Shown here piece by piece: positions 36,176 to 45,640 of a stretch of 64,000 bases of DNA. Position 1 is the first letter of the stretch; each line of letters begins with the position of its first letter. Below the pieces are notes generated by a model that ran no database searches, was not told where the DNA came from, and was given only the letters and a program-made list of their open reading frames with translations. The position numbers and the translations under genes were made by a program. Source of the DNA: Corynebacterium bouchesdurhonense. Its GTDB lineage: Bacteria; Actinomycetota; Actinomycetes; Mycobacteriales; Mycobacteriaceae. The stretch spans positions 732,948-796,947 of the forward strand of contig NZ_LT546028.1 of assembly GCF_900078305.2 (NCBI RefSeq), read 5' to 3'.

Positions 36176-38725
36176 GTGTCGGCAGAATCGGAAGAGCTCA
36201 CCCGCTCCATCGAGCTAGCGCGCGACGCCGCGCGGATGTGCGGCATCAACCCCGACGGCCGCAGGTCCGATGAGGACGATGAGGCGTACGGCAGGGGCAA
36301 CGCCTCCTATGCGTTCGAGCTGACCGGGGTCAAGGACGGCCCGCAGCTCAGCGACATCGAGGAGGCGCTCGAAACCATCCCCGGGGTTTCGGCACAGCTG
36401 GTGTACCCCACCTCCACGGCGTGGGTTACCGCCCCGGCGGACCTTGACCCGGAGGCCATCACCGCCGTCATCGCGAGCTTCGGCATCGAGGCAGAGATGA
36501 GCGACAACACCCTGCGCCGCCGTGCGCTGACCGCGGCGTCGGAGCTGCGCTCGCCGCGGCGCAGCACCCGCGCAATGTCGGAGCGCATCCGGCGCCGCCG
36601 CCGCGACGCGCAGGCGAACCTGACCGTGGCGCGCGAGGCGGGGTTCATGAACCGCCGCGACACGGCCAAGCGCAACGACAGCGACGACGTGCTCTTCACC
36701 GCGCGCGACCTGGTTACCCCGGCCAGGCTGATCACCGCGATTGTGCTGGCAATCCCCGTCATCGCCATGAGCTACGTGCCCGCGCTGCAGTTCCAGGGCT
36801 GGCAGTGGGTGTGCTTCGCGCTCGCCACCCCGGTGGCGCTGTGGTGCGCGTTCCCGTTCCACCGCGCGATGGCCGGCGGCGTGCGCCGCGGTATCTCCGC
36901 GCTCGACGGGGCGAGCTCGATCGCGGTTCTGGCCGCCTATACCTGGTCCGCCGCGGTGCTTTTCCTCACCGAGGCCGGCCGCCTGGGTTGGGTGTCCAGC
37001 GGCGGGTGGCTGTCCACCAGGCGGGGTAACCAGGTGGAGATCTTCCTCGACGTGGCCTGCGGCGTGACCGCGCTGCTTCTGATCGGCCGCTTCTTCACCA
37101 AACGCGCTGGCAACAGCCTGGTGGACGAGATGAACCGACTCACCCCCGCGTCGGAGACCGAGTACCAGGTGTGCCGCCGCGGCAAGGCGGACGCGGAAGT
37201 CATCGCCGTCTCAGAGATCAACCGGGGCGACGACGTGATTGTCACCCGCGGTGAGATCGTGCCCGTGGACGGCGAGGTGGTTGGCGGCTCAGGCGCGCTC
37301 AGCCACGTCCTGATCGGGGTGAGCGCGGACCCGGAGTTCAAGGTCGGCGACGTGGTCTCGGCCGGCGCGGTGGTGGAGCGCGGGAAGTTGAAGGTGCGCG
37401 CGCAGCGAACGGGCCACGCCACGCGGTGGGCGTCGGTAAGCCGCTGGGTGGGGGACGCCTCGAAGCGCGAGAACAACTCCACCATGATCTCAACCAAGTC
37501 CGCGAGCGTGCTGATCCCTACCGCCTACGTGCTGGCGGTCCTGGATTTCGGTATGTGGATCCTGCTCACGGGCGACTACAACGCGGCGTTCTCCACCGCC
37601 CTGGCCATTCTCGCGGTGGTGGCCCCGGTGGCGCTGGCCATCTCGCCGGCGCTGGCCACGCGCAACGGCATCGAGGCGGCGGCGCGCAACGGCATCTTGA
37701 TCCGGGACGGTTCCGCGCTGCGCCGCCTGGAAGAGGTGGACACGGTGGTGTTCAACCGCGTCGGGACGCTGATCCAGCCTGATATGTCGGTGGAAACCGT
37801 CACCGCGGCCCGCGGCGAGGACTCGGAGCTTGTGCTGCTGGTAGCTGCGGCGCTGCTGGTGGAGTCGAACCACCCTGCGTCGCGCGCCATCGTCGCCGCG
37901 GCGCGCGAGGCCAAGACCCACGGTGCGCCGTGGCGCGTGGACCTGGACGACTCGGAGTTCCAGGCGGACGGCAGCTGCGTGGGCCGCGTGGAGGTCCGCC
38001 CGGTGGCGGACGACAAGTCGCCGCAGGAAGACCAGACCACCCGCATCGACGCTACGCTGTGGCGCCCCACCAACCTCTCCCAGCTCAGCGGCCGCCTCGC
38101 GCTGGCGGCTACCTCCGGCGGTGCGCCCCTGGTGGTGCGTTGGAAGGGCAAGGACCGCGGCGTGATCACGCTGCACGAGCCTGCGAAGAACGACGCCGCC
38201 GACGCCGTGGACCGCCTCGAGTCCATGGGGCTGACCACGGTGATGCTTTCTCGCGACACGTACGCCGTGAGCCGCCGCTTTGCCAACATGCTGGGCATCA
38301 CCTCGGTGCTGGCAGGTATGACCGCGCAGGAGAAGCCGGCCGCGGTGCGCCAGCTGCACACCCGCGGCGCCAACGTGGCCATGGTGGGCAGCACCTCGGT
38401 GCTTGACGTCGTCGCGGTCGGGGACGTGGGCATCCTCTACGCGGACGACGAGATATTGGACGTGAACGTGAAGAAGGCCGAGGCCGATGTGGACGCCGTA
38501 GTGCTGCGCCCGGAGGTCACCGCCGTGCCCCAGCTGATCGAGCACGGCCGCCGCGTCTCGCGCATTATTGACTCGAACATGGTCTTCGCCATCGTGTACA
38601 ACGCGGTGGCGGTCGCGCTCGCCGCGTTCGGCGCGCTGCCGCCCATGGGCGCCACCCTGCTGATGCTGGGCAGCTCCCTGATCATCGAGTACCGCTCCAT
38701 CGGCGCCCGCCGCTTCCCCCAGTAG
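36176..38725 (+). CDS. P-type-ATPase-like protein lacking catalytic motifs (pseudoenzyme candidate)
   Basis: An 849-residue protein with the layout of a P1B metal ATPase. An N-terminal HMA-like fold (about residues 40-115) lacks a CxxC. Paired membrane helices and A-, P- and N-like domains follow. The catalytic motifs are gone. The DKTGT box reads FNRVGTLIQ, with Asn527 in place of the phosphorylated Asp. CPC reads A483-P484-V485, TGES reads I380-G-V-S, and the GDGxND hinge reads VGSTSVLDVV (from residue 737). Only the N-domain His-Pro (SNHPAS, His566) remains recognisable. The frame is fully open with normal codon use, so it is probably expressed. It may bind a metal, heme precursor or partner instead of pumping. 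Confidence 0.85.
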   Translation: MSAESEELTRSIELARDAARMCGINPDGRRSDEDDEAYGRGNASYAFELTGVKDGPQLSDIEEALETIPGVSAQLVYPTSTAWVTAPADLDPEAITAVIASFGIEAEMSDNTLRRRALTAASELRSPRRSTRAMSERIRRRRRDAQANLTVAREAGFMNRRDTAKRNDSDDVLFTARDLVTPARLITAIVLAIPVIAMSYVPALQFQGWQWVCFALATPVALWCAFPFHRAMAGGVRRGISALDGASSIAVLAAYTWSAAVLFLTEAGRLGWVSSGGWLSTRRGNQVEIFLDVACGVTALLLIGRFFTKRAGNSLVDEMNRLTPASETEYQVCRRGKADAEVIAVSEINRGDDVIVTRGEIVPVDGEVVGGSGALSHVLIGVSADPEFKVGDVVSAGAVVERGKLKVRAQRTGHATRWASVSRWVGDASKRENNSTMISTKSASVLIPTAYVLAVLDFGMWILLTGDYNAAFSTALAILAVVAPVALAISPALATRNGIEAAARNGILIRDGSALRRLEEVDTVVFNRVGTLIQPDMSVETVTAARGEDSELVLLVAAALLVESNHPASRAIVAAAREAKTHGAPWRVDLDDSEFQADGSCVGRVEVRPVADDKSPQEDQTTRIDATLWRPTNLSQLSGRLALAATSGGAPLVVRWKGKDRGVITLHEPAKNDAADAVDRLESMGLTTVMLSRDTYAVSRRFANMLGITSVLAGMTAQEKPAAVRQLHTRGANVAMVGSTSVLDVVAVGDVGILYADDEILDVNVKKAEADVDAVVLRPEVTAVPQLIEHGRRVSRIIDSNMVFAIVYNAVAVALAAFGALPPMGATLLMLGSSLIIEYRSIGARRFPQ

Positions 38726-38785
38726 CGCGAGCCGCTGGGAGCTCGGGCCTCGGCCGCCCAGCCGGCGACGGTAGGCTTAGGCACC

Positions 38786-39865
38786 ATGACACGACGCGAC
38801 CTCACCCATGCCCCGCTGATTGAGGCCGCCCACGGCCGCACCCCCGCGCGCACCCCGGTCTGGTTCATGCGCCAGGCCGGCCGCTCGCTTCCGGAGTACC
38901 GCGAGGTGCGCGAGGGCATCCCCATGCTCGATTCCTGCTTCATGCCGGACCTGCTCGCTGAGATCACTCTGCAGCCCGTGCGCCGCCACGACGTGGATGC
39001 CGCAATCCTGTTCTCGGACATCGTGGTACCGCTCAAAGCGGCCGGCGTGGACGTGGAGATCGTGCCCGGCAAGGGGCCGGTGATGGCGCAGCCGATCCGC
39101 ACCAAGCGCGACGTGGAGGAGCTTCCGCTTCTCGACGCACCCGTGGACGAAGTCGCAGCCGGCATCGAGACGATCCTCGCCGAACTGACCGACACCCAGG
39201 CGCTCATCGGCTTCGTCGGCGCCCCGTTCACCCTGGCCAGCTACCTTGTCGAGGGCGGGCCCAGCAAGAACCACGAGAAGACGAAGGCGATGATGCACGC
39301 CGAGCCCGACACGTGGCACGCGCTGATGCGCCGCCTGGTGCCCACGATCACCTCGTTTCTGCGCACCCAGGTGGAGGCCGGCATCGACGCCATGCAGCTG
39401 TTCGACTCCTGGGCGGGCTTCCTCACCGAGGCGGATTACCGGGAGCACGTGCTGCCGTACTCCACGGAGATCCTGGAGACGGTGGCGGGCGAGATCCCGC
39501 GCATCCACTTCGGCGTGGCCACAGGCGAATTGCTCGGCGCCATGTCCGAGGCCGGCAGCGAGGTGATGGGCGTGGACTGGCGCGTGCCCCTGGATACCGC
39601 CGCCCGCCGCTTCGCCTCCCCGCGGGTGCTGCAGGGAAACCTGGACCCGGCGCTGCTCTTCGCGGGCACCGACGTGGTCCGCTCCGAGGTGGCGCGCATC
39701 AAGGCGGAGGCCAAGCGCGCGATGGAGGAGGGCACCGCCACCGGGCACATCTTCAACCTGGGGCACGGGGTGCTGCCCACCACGGACGCGGACGCGGTGA
39801 CTGAGGCCGTCCGCATCATCCACGAGACGGACGACACGAACGAGACGGACGAGACGGAGGCGTAA
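38786..39865 (+). CDS. hemE: Uroporphyrinogen decarboxylase
   Basis: Removes four acetate carboxyls from uroporphyrinogen III to give coproporphyrinogen III, 359 residues. The signature PVWFMRQAGRSLPEYR lies near the N-terminus. Further conserved segments are ILFSDIVVPLKAAG, GFVGAPFTLASYLVEGG, DSWAGFL, VLQGNLDPALLF and FNLGHGVLP. The tail carries a short acidic repeat (ETDDTNETDETEA). It is followed 3 bases later by hemY. Confidence 0.96.
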   Translation: MTRRDLTHAPLIEAAHGRTPARTPVWFMRQAGRSLPEYREVREGIPMLDSCFMPDLLAEITLQPVRRHDVDAAILFSDIVVPLKAAGVDVEIVPGKGPVMAQPIRTKRDVEELPLLDAPVDEVAAGIETILAELTDTQALIGFVGAPFTLASYLVEGGPSKNHEKTKAMMHAEPDTWHALMRRLVPTITSFLRTQVEAGIDAMQLFDSWAGFLTEADYREHVLPYSTEILETVAGEIPRIHFGVATGELLGAMSEAGSEVMGVDWRVPLDTAARRFASPRVLQGNLDPALLFAGTDVVRSEVARIKAEAKRAMEEGTATGHIFNLGHGVLPTTDADAVTEAVRIIHETDDTNETDETEA

Positions 39866-39868
39866 ACC

Positions 39869-41248
39869 GTGAATATTGCCATCATCGGTGCCGGGCTGGC
39901 GGGGCTGACCGCCGCGTACGAGCTGCGGGATGCGGGCGCCCGCGTGGACGTCTACGAGGCCACCGACCGCATCGGCGGCAAGCTCTACACCGTCGCGTTC
40001 GAGGCGGGCCCCACCGACATGGGCGCCGAGGCGTTCATGGCGCGCCGGGTGGACGCGGTGGAGTTCTTCAAGGAGCTGGGGCTCGGCGACTCCTTGGTGG
40101 AGCCGTCGGGGCTGGGCTCCTTGGTGTACGTGGACGGGCGCACCGAGCCGCTGCCGCACGCGGGGATCATGGGCATCCCCTCCTCGTCCGCGCCGGTTGC
40201 GCACTTGGTCTCGGAGGCAACGGCCGCGAAGATCGACGCCGAGGGTGACGCGCCCGGTTTCGAGTGGGAGATTGGCTCGGACGTGAACGTCGGCAAGCTT
40301 GTGCGCGAACGCTACGGCGATGAAGTGGTGGACAACATTGTGACCTCGCTGCTCGGCGGGGTGTATTCCTGCGCCGCGGACGACCTCGGCGTGCGGGCGA
40401 CGATCCCGCAGCTGGCGGAGGAGTTCGACCGGCTGGCCGAGCGCGGGCCGGTGCATCTGTCCGAGGCGGTGCGCAACCTGGAGAACGCGCGCAAGGAGCT
40501 GCCCACCGGCCAGGGCGCGGTGTTCAACGCATTCCGCGACGGCTACCAGGAGCTCTACGAGGAGCTGGCGGAGCGCTCCGGCGCGGACATTTACGTGGAC
40601 GCGTTCATCTCCGGCATCGAGCGGGTGGGCGACGGTGCCGCTGGCACGTTCCGCCTCAAGGGCGGCGAGGACGTGGAGTATGACGCGGTGCTGCTGGCCG
40701 TGCCGGCCCCCACGGCGGCGCTGTTGCTCAAGCAGGTCGCGCCCGGGGCGGCCGCTGCACTTACCCCGGTGAAGCTGGCCAACTCCGCCGTGGTGGGCAT
40801 GCGGTTTGCCACCGACGAGGGCCTGCCGCAGAACTCCGGCGTGCTGGTCGCAGCGGGGGAGCAGGACGTGCGCGCCAAGGCGTTCACCTTCTCCTCCCGC
40901 AAGTGGCCGCACCTAGCCGAGCGCGGCGGTGCCCTAGTGCGCGCGAGCTTCGGGCGCTTCGGCGACGACGTCGCGCTGCGCGCCAGCGAGGACGACCTGG
41001 TGGATTGGGCGCTCGATGACTTGAAGGCCATCACCGGGTTCGACGGCCGCGAGGCAGGGCTGGAGGAGATCTACGTCCAGCGCTGGTTCGGAGGCATCCC
41101 GCGCTACGACGAGCACCACCTCGACACGGTGGCGCGCGTGGTGGAGCAGCTGCCGGAGGGCGTCGCCGTCACGGGCGCATGGGTCGGCGGCGTTGGCGTG
41201 CCGGCGGTGATCGCCCACGCGCGCGCTGCGGCCGAGCGCCTGCGCTAG
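39869..41248 (+). CDS. hemY: Coproporphyrinogen III oxidase (HemY/CgoX)
   Basis: FAD-dependent oxidase of the HemY family, 459 residues. The dinucleotide-binding motif is IAIIGAGLAGLTAAYELRDAG, with ATDRIGGKLYT, and the C-terminal FAD contact is VTGAWVGGVGVPAVIAHARAAAERL. In Gram-positive bacteria this enzyme oxidises coproporphyrinogen III in the coproporphyrin-dependent heme pathway; older annotation calls it protoporphyrinogen oxidase. The GTG start is 3 bases after hemE. Its stop shares a CTAG palindrome with the convergent toxin gene's stop. Confidence 0.92.
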   Translation: MNIAIIGAGLAGLTAAYELRDAGARVDVYEATDRIGGKLYTVAFEAGPTDMGAEAFMARRVDAVEFFKELGLGDSLVEPSGLGSLVYVDGRTEPLPHAGIMGIPSSSAPVAHLVSEATAAKIDAEGDAPGFEWEIGSDVNVGKLVRERYGDEVVDNIVTSLLGGVYSCAADDLGVRATIPQLAEEFDRLAERGPVHLSEAVRNLENARKELPTGQGAVFNAFRDGYQELYEELAERSGADIYVDAFISGIERVGDGAAGTFRLKGGEDVEYDAVLLAVPAPTAALLLKQVAPGAAAALTPVKLANSAVVGMRFATDEGLPQNSGVLVAAGEQDVRAKAFTFSSRKWPHLAERGGALVRASFGRFGDDVALRASEDDLVDWALDDLKAITGFDGREAGLEEIYVQRWFGGIPRYDEHHLDTVARVVEQLPEGVAVTGAWVGGVGVPAVIAHARAAAERLR

Positions 41249-41673
41249 GTTGGGGGCTCGTCCCAGGGGTTGATCAGGGTGACCCCGGTGCCTGTGAAGT
41301 CTTTGATGTTTCGCGTCGCCAGCGGGGCGCCGTGCGCTCGGCAGATCGCGGCGATCATCGCATCGGCATCCGCGACGGGGCGGCCGGCAGCGTTGCGCCG
41401 CGCAGCGACATCACCGAACTCGTGGGCGGCCCGCGCATCGAACGGGAGTACACCCCCGCGCATCTCGAAGCTCATGAGCTGCCCTGTCACGCTCGCGGCG
41501 AGGGCGTCGCGTCTTGCACCCCGCGGAAGAAGACTTACCCCGCGGGTCATCTCGGCTGCCGTGACAGCGGTAATTGTGAGGAGGTCTCCAGCCGATTCGG
41601 ACCACGCGAGGACCCGCGTATCCGGCGCATAGCGCCCCAGTTCCGACACCACGTTGGTATCGAGCACGATCAC
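41245..41673 (-). CDS. PIN-domain toxin (VapC/FitB-like)
   Basis: A 142-residue PIN-domain ribonuclease toxin. The acidic metal-binding residues are in MIVLDTNVVSEL (start), TAAEMTRG (middle), VADADAMIAAI and LATRNIKDFTGTGV (end). The pattern, with WSESAG and LLPRGARRDAL, is that of FitB/VapC. The GTG start overlaps the antitoxin stop. The gene's stop codon and that of hemY share four bases, so the toxin abuts the heme operon exactly. Confidence 0.88.
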   Translation of the reverse strand: MIVLDTNVVSELGRYAPDTRVLAWSESAGDLLTITAVTAAEMTRGVSLLPRGARRDALAASVTGQLMSFEMRGGVLPFDARAAHEFGDVAARRNAAGRPVADADAMIAAICRAHGAPLATRNIKDFTGTGVTLINPWDEPPT

Positions 41674-41924
41674 GGCGCGTTCCCGCGGCGATCGGTGACT
41701 GCGTCCTCCATTACTTCAGCGAGGTCGTCCAAACCGCCGAAAACGGCGCCAAGCTGGTGAAATTCCACGCCAACATTCACGGGGCGTACCGCGTCGGCCA
41801 AGATGTGCCGGACCTCGCCCTCCATCGAGCGACCGTGGCGCGCGGCCCGCTGCTTGAGCTTGGCTTTCACCGACGCATCTATGCCCCGGATAGTGAGGGT
41901 GACATCGCTGTTCTGTGCCGGCAT
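41670..41924 (-). CDS. FitA-like ribbon-helix-helix antitoxin
   Basis: An 84-residue antitoxin partner. The N-terminal DNA-binding ribbon-helix-helix reads VTLTIRGIDASVKAKLKQRAARHGRSMEGEVRHILADAV, a FitA/VapB signature. The C-terminal part (VEFHQLGAVFGGLDDLAEVMEDAVTDRRG) would wrap the toxin. GGAGG lies 5 bases before the ATG at 41924, which is preferred over a start 15 codons upstream. It overlaps the toxin start by 4 bases, so the pair is one autoregulated unit. Confidence 0.87.
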   Translation of the reverse strand: MPAQNSDVTLTIRGIDASVKAKLKQRAARHGRSMEGEVRHILADAVRPVNVGVEFHQLGAVFGGLDDLAEVMEDAVTDRRGNAP

Positions 41925-42027
41925 AGCAACCTCCAGGTGACCTGCAATAGATGTGTAGGCAAAATGCAAGCATACCCCTGTGGGCGCAGGTGGTCACTGC
42001 GCCCGGCGCACACTAAGTTGTACGCCT

Positions 42028-42792
42028 ATGGAAAATGAGGCCCCGCAGCGCGAGGAACAGTGGTGGGAGCAGGACGGGCTGCCCTGGAACGGTAAGCCCA
42101 CCAAGGCGGACTACTGGTGCCTCGGCTGGTTCGGCTTCGTCGGCGTCTTTGGCATGGCCATGATCCCGCTGCGGGCGTGGCTCTTGGGCCTAGACCCGCC
42201 GATCATGCTGGCGCTGACCGGTTCGCGGGTGGGCGCCGCCTCCACCGGCGCCCTTGCGGGCGTGGGCGAGGCCCCGCACTGGCTGCTGTTCCTGCTCATC
42301 GGCTCGCTGGTGAGCATCAAGTTCGACTGGATCTACTGGTGGGCCGGCAAGCTATGGGGCCGCGGCATCCTCGACGTGCAGGGCGCGAACTCGAAACGCG
42401 CCGAGAAGAACATCGAGCGGGTGGAGGGCTGGGCCCGCAAGCTGGGTTGGCTGGGCATTTTCCTGGCCTACGTGCCCATCCCGCTTCCCATCGCGTTCGT
42501 GGTGTTCGTGCTGATGGGCATGACGGGGATGCCCCTGTGGAAGTTCATGGTGCTGGACTTCGTGGCCAAGACCCTGTGGTCCTTCATCTACCTCGGCCTG
42601 GGCTGGTGGATTGGGGAGCCGGTGGTGTTCGTGCTGGACCAGTACGCCAAGGTGGCCAACTGGGTGGCCATCGCGCTGATTGTGGTGGTGATGGTGGGCG
42701 CGTTCCGCGCGCAATCAAAAAAGCAGCAGGCGGAGGCGGCCCCCGCGGCCCCCGCGGTCACCGTGGGCAACGAGCTCGAGGCCGGCCGCTAG
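42028..42792 (+). CDS. DedA family (VTT domain) membrane protein
   Basis: A 254-residue integral membrane protein of the DedA/SNARE-associated family. Five or more hydrophobic segments are seen, with the family re-entrant region FDWIYWWAGKLWGRG...RVEGWARKLGWLGIFLAYVPIPLPIAFVVFVLMGMTGM. DedA proteins act in envelope homeostasis, some as lipid-carrier flippases; the substrate is not predictable here. ATG at 42028 begins a hydrophilic N-terminus (MENEAPQREEQWWEQDG). It stands between the toxin-antitoxin pair and a convergent oxidoreductase gene. Confidence 0.88.
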   Translation: MENEAPQREEQWWEQDGLPWNGKPTKADYWCLGWFGFVGVFGMAMIPLRAWLLGLDPPIMLALTGSRVGAASTGALAGVGEAPHWLLFLLIGSLVSIKFDWIYWWAGKLWGRGILDVQGANSKRAEKNIERVEGWARKLGWLGIFLAYVPIPLPIAFVVFVLMGMTGMPLWKFMVLDFVAKTLWSFIYLGLGWWIGEPVVFVLDQYAKVANWVAIALIVVVMVGAFRAQSKKQQAEAAPAAPAVTVGNELEAGR

Positions 42793-42802
42793 CTAGCGCG
42801 GG

Positions 42803-43642
42803 CTAGTCCCGGTAGACCACCACGGAGGAGAAGTCCTCGTCGCCGCGCCCGGCGCTTTGCTGCGCCTCGAGCGAGCCCAAGGCCGCGGCCACCGCCGGCA
42901 GGTTGCGGTCAGCGGTGGCCAGCATCAGCCGCGCGTCCTTCGCAATCGCGTCCACCGAGAAATCGCCCGGCGCGGTGTCGCGCTCGCCGAGCAGGAACGG
43001 CGCCTTCATGTTCACGATGAACTCCAGGCCGGTGGATTTCAGCATGCCCACCACCTGCTCGGCGCCGAGGCCCTGCGATGCACCGAGGTCGAGCGCCTCC
43101 TTGAAGCCCTCGATTGTCACCGCGAGCGCGAGGTTTGCAATCAGCTTGCCGACGCTCGCCTGCGCCGCCGTCTCCACCTGCCGGAGGCGCTCCGGGTTGG
43201 CGGCGGCCCACGGGGAGACTACGTCGGCGACAAGGGAGCGTCGAGAAGCATCTGCTCCACCCACGTACACCCCGAGCTTGCCCTCGCGGGCGGGCGGCAA
43301 CGAGCCGACCACCGGCGTGTGCACGAAGCCGGGGACCGCCGCGGCGAACTCGTCCGCGTCCGCCGGCGAGATGGTGGTGGCATCCGCCCAGGTCACGCCC
43401 TCGGGGATCAGCCCTGGCTGGATGACCACCTCGCGCACCACGTCGGGGCCGAAGAAGGAGGTGATCACCAGCTCCGCGCCCTCGACCGCCTCCGCGGGTA
43501 TGCCTGCGGCCCGTGCGCCGCGCGCCACCAGCGGTTCGGTCTTCTCCGGCGTGCGGTTCCACACCGTGAGGTCGTGCTCGTCCACCAGCTTCAGCGCCAG
43601 CTCAGTTCCCATGCGGCCGAGGCCCAAAAACGCGATTTTCAT
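42803..43642 (-). CDS. NAD(P)-dependent beta-hydroxyacid dehydrogenase-like oxidoreductase
   Basis: A 279-residue protein of the 3-hydroxyisobutyrate/6-phosphogluconate dehydrogenase superfamily. The Rossmann motif is MKIAFLGLGRMGTELALKL with the following WNRTPEK, suggesting NADP preference. The substrate motif is HTPVVGSLPPAREGKLGVYVGG, and the catalytic lysine is in ASVGKLIANL. It cannot be assigned a specific substrate; imine-reductase-like members share this look. The start at 43642 is only 20 bases from the divergent hemL start. Confidence 0.82.
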   Translation of the reverse strand: MKIAFLGLGRMGTELALKLVDEHDLTVWNRTPEKTEPLVARGARAAGIPAEAVEGAELVITSFFGPDVVREVVIQPGLIPEGVTWADATTISPADADEFAAAVPGFVHTPVVGSLPPAREGKLGVYVGGADASRRSLVADVVSPWAAANPERLRQVETAAQASVGKLIANLALAVTIEGFKEALDLGASQGLGAEQVVGMLKSTGLEFIVNMKAPFLLGERDTAPGDFSVDAIAKDARLMLATADRNLPAVAAALGSLEAQQSAGRGDEDFSSVVVYRD

Positions 43643-43662
43643 ATGCCCTAGGATAGACAAGC

Positions 43663-45006
43663 ATGACTGCCCCGGATCCCATCCAAAATCCCACCTCCCG
43701 CAACACCGCCCGCTCCAAGGAGTTGTTCGAGCGCGCGCGGCAGCTGACCCCGGGCGGGGTGAACTCGCCGGTGCGCGGCTTCGGCTCCGTGGGCGGGCAG
43801 ACCCGCTTCATTGCCAACGCCCACGGCTCCACCCTGGTGGACGCGGACGGCAACAACTACGTGGACCTGGTGTGCTCCTGGGGCCCGATGATCCACGGCA
43901 ACGCCCACCCGCAGATCATCGAGGCGGTGGAAAAAGCGCTGGTGAACGGCCTGAGCTTCGGCGCACCGACGGAGGCCGAGGTGCGCATCGCGGAGATGAT
44001 CGTGGAGCGCACCTCGGTGGAGGAGGTGCGCATGGTCAACTCCGGCACCGAGGCCACCATGAGCGCGGTGCGCTTGGCGCGCGGCTACACGGGCCGCCCG
44101 AAGGTGCTGAAGTTTGAGGGCTGTTACCACGGCCACGTCGATGCGCTGCTCGCCTCTGCCGGCTCCGGCATCGCCACCTTCTCTCTGCCGGATTCCCCGG
44201 GCGTGACCGGAGCGCAGGCGGCGGACACCATCGTGGTGCCGTACAACAACATCGAGGCGGTGCGCGAGGCGTTCGCGCAGAACCCGGGCGAGATCGCCTG
44301 CATCATCGCCGAGGCCGCCGCCGGCAACATGGGCACCGTTGCCCCGCAGGACGGCTTCAACGCCCAGCTGAAGGAGATCGCGCACGCTCACGGCGCGCTG
44401 CTCATCTTGGACGAGGTGATGACGGGCTTCCGCACCTCCTACTCCGGCTGGTACGGCGTGGACCACGTGGCGGGCGACTTGACCACCTTTGGCAAGGTCA
44501 TCTCCGGCGGCCTGCCGGCGGCCGCGTTCGGCGGGCGCCGCGAGATTATGGAGAAGCTCGCCCCCAACGGCCCCGTCTACCAGGCGGGCACCCTGTCCGG
44601 GAACCCGGTGGCGATGGCCGCCGGCATGGCCTCGCTGCGCCTGGCCACGGAGGACATCTACCCGGTGCTCAAGCGCAACGCGGACACGCTCGCCGGCCTG
44701 GTCTCCGAGGCACTGACGCGCGAGGGCGTGGCCCACCACGTGCAGCGCGCCTCCACCATGCTCTCCTTCCGCTTCGCCGAGGGCGAGGGCCGTAACTTCC
44801 AGGACATGCAGGCGGCGGACACCTTCCGCTACGCCCCGTTCTTCCACGCGCTGCTGGACGCCGGGGTGTACGCCCCGCCGAGCGCGTTTGAGACCTGGTT
44901 CGTCTCCACCGCCCTGACGGACGAGGACTTCGGGCGCATCGAGGAGGCGCTGGTGCCGGCCGCCAAGGCGGCGGCCGCCGCCACCGCGGATGGGGCCGGC
45001 AAGTGA
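43663..45006 (+). CDS. hemL: Glutamate-1-semialdehyde 2,1-aminomutase
   Basis: PLP enzyme converting glutamate-1-semialdehyde to 5-aminolevulinate, the step between HemA and HemB, 447 residues. [21 protein letters not shown] starts the fold. [16 protein letters not shown] binds phosphate, [12 protein letters not shown] carries the PLP-ring aspartate, and the Schiff-base lysine is in [18 protein letters not shown]. Its stop overlaps the next gene by 4 bases, linking it to the cytochrome c maturation genes. Confidence 0.96.
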   Translation: MTAPDPIQNPTSRNTARSKELFERARQLTPGGVNSPVRGFGSVGGQTRFIANAHGSTLVDADGNNYVDLVCSWGPMIHGNAHPQIIEAVEKALVNGLSFGAPTEAEVRIAEMIVERTSVEEVRMVNSGTEATMSAVRLARGYTGRPKVLKFEGCYHGHVDALLASAGSGIATFSLPDSPGVTGAQAADTIVVPYNNIEAVREAFAQNPGEIACIIAEAAAGNMGTVAPQDGFNAQLKEIAHAHGALLILDEVMTGFRTSYSGWYGVDHVAGDLTTFGKVISGGLPAAAFGGRREIMEKLAPNGPVYQAGTLSGNPVAMAAGMASLRLATEDIYPVLKRNADTLAGLVSEALTREGVAHHVQRASTMLSFRFAEGEGRNFQDMQAADTFRYAPFFHALLDAGVYAPPSAFETWFVSTALTDEDFGRIEEALVPAAKAAAAATADGAGK

Positions 45007-45608
45007 GCGAGCGCACCGTTGTGCACCTCGTCCGCCACGGCGAGGTCTACAACCCGCAGAAGCTGCTGTACGGGCGCATGCCCGGCTACCACCTGAGCTC
45101 GCGCGGGCGGTCGATGGCCGCGGCAACCGCAAAATTCTTCGAGGGCCGGGAGGTGACATACCTTGCCGCGAGCCCCCTGGAGCGCGCCCAGGAGACGGCC
45201 GCGCCGATTTCCCAGGTCACCGGGTGCGAGGTAGACACCGTGGACGGCATCCTCGAGGCCGGCAACACCTTCGAAGGGCTGCGCACCAAGGGGTGGCGCA
45301 CGCAGCTGGCCAACCCCATCCGCTGGCGGCACATGACCAACCCGCTCGAGCCGAGCTGGGGCGAACCCTACGCCGAGATCCTCGAGCGCATGCTCGCCGC
45401 GGTGGAGGGCGCCCGCCAGAAGGCCCTAGGCCACGAGGCGGTGCTGGTGAGCCACCAGCTGCCCATCGTCATGGTGCAGCGCTACGTGCAGGGCAAACCC
45501 CTGGCGCACGCGAGCCGGCGGTGCGACCTGGCCAGCGTGACGTCACTTGTGTTTGACGGCGACGTTGTTATTGACTGGTCTTACGAAACCCCGGCAGCCC
45601 ACATCTAG
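45003..45608 (+). CDS. Histidine phosphatase family protein
   Basis: A 201-residue phosphoglycerate-mutase-like phosphatase. The phosphohistidine motif is [23 protein letters not shown], the conserved arginine is in [14 protein letters not shown], the acid is in [14 protein letters not shown], and the second histidine is in [16 protein letters not shown]. The substrate is unknown. A gene like it lies between hemL and ccs genes in other corynebacteria and mycobacteria. GTG overlaps the hemL stop (GTGA). Confidence 0.87.
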   Translation: MSERTVVHLVRHGEVYNPQKLLYGRMPGYHLSSRGRSMAAATAKFFEGREVTYLAASPLERAQETAAPISQVTGCEVDTVDGILEAGNTFEGLRTKGWRTQLANPIRWRHMTNPLEPSWGEPYAEILERMLAAVEGARQKALGHEAVLVSHQLPIVMVQRYVQGKPLAHASRRCDLASVTSLVFDGDVVIDWSYETPAAHI

Positions 45609-45640
45609 CCGGGGTACACACCGAGAGGGAGCCCGCCGAC

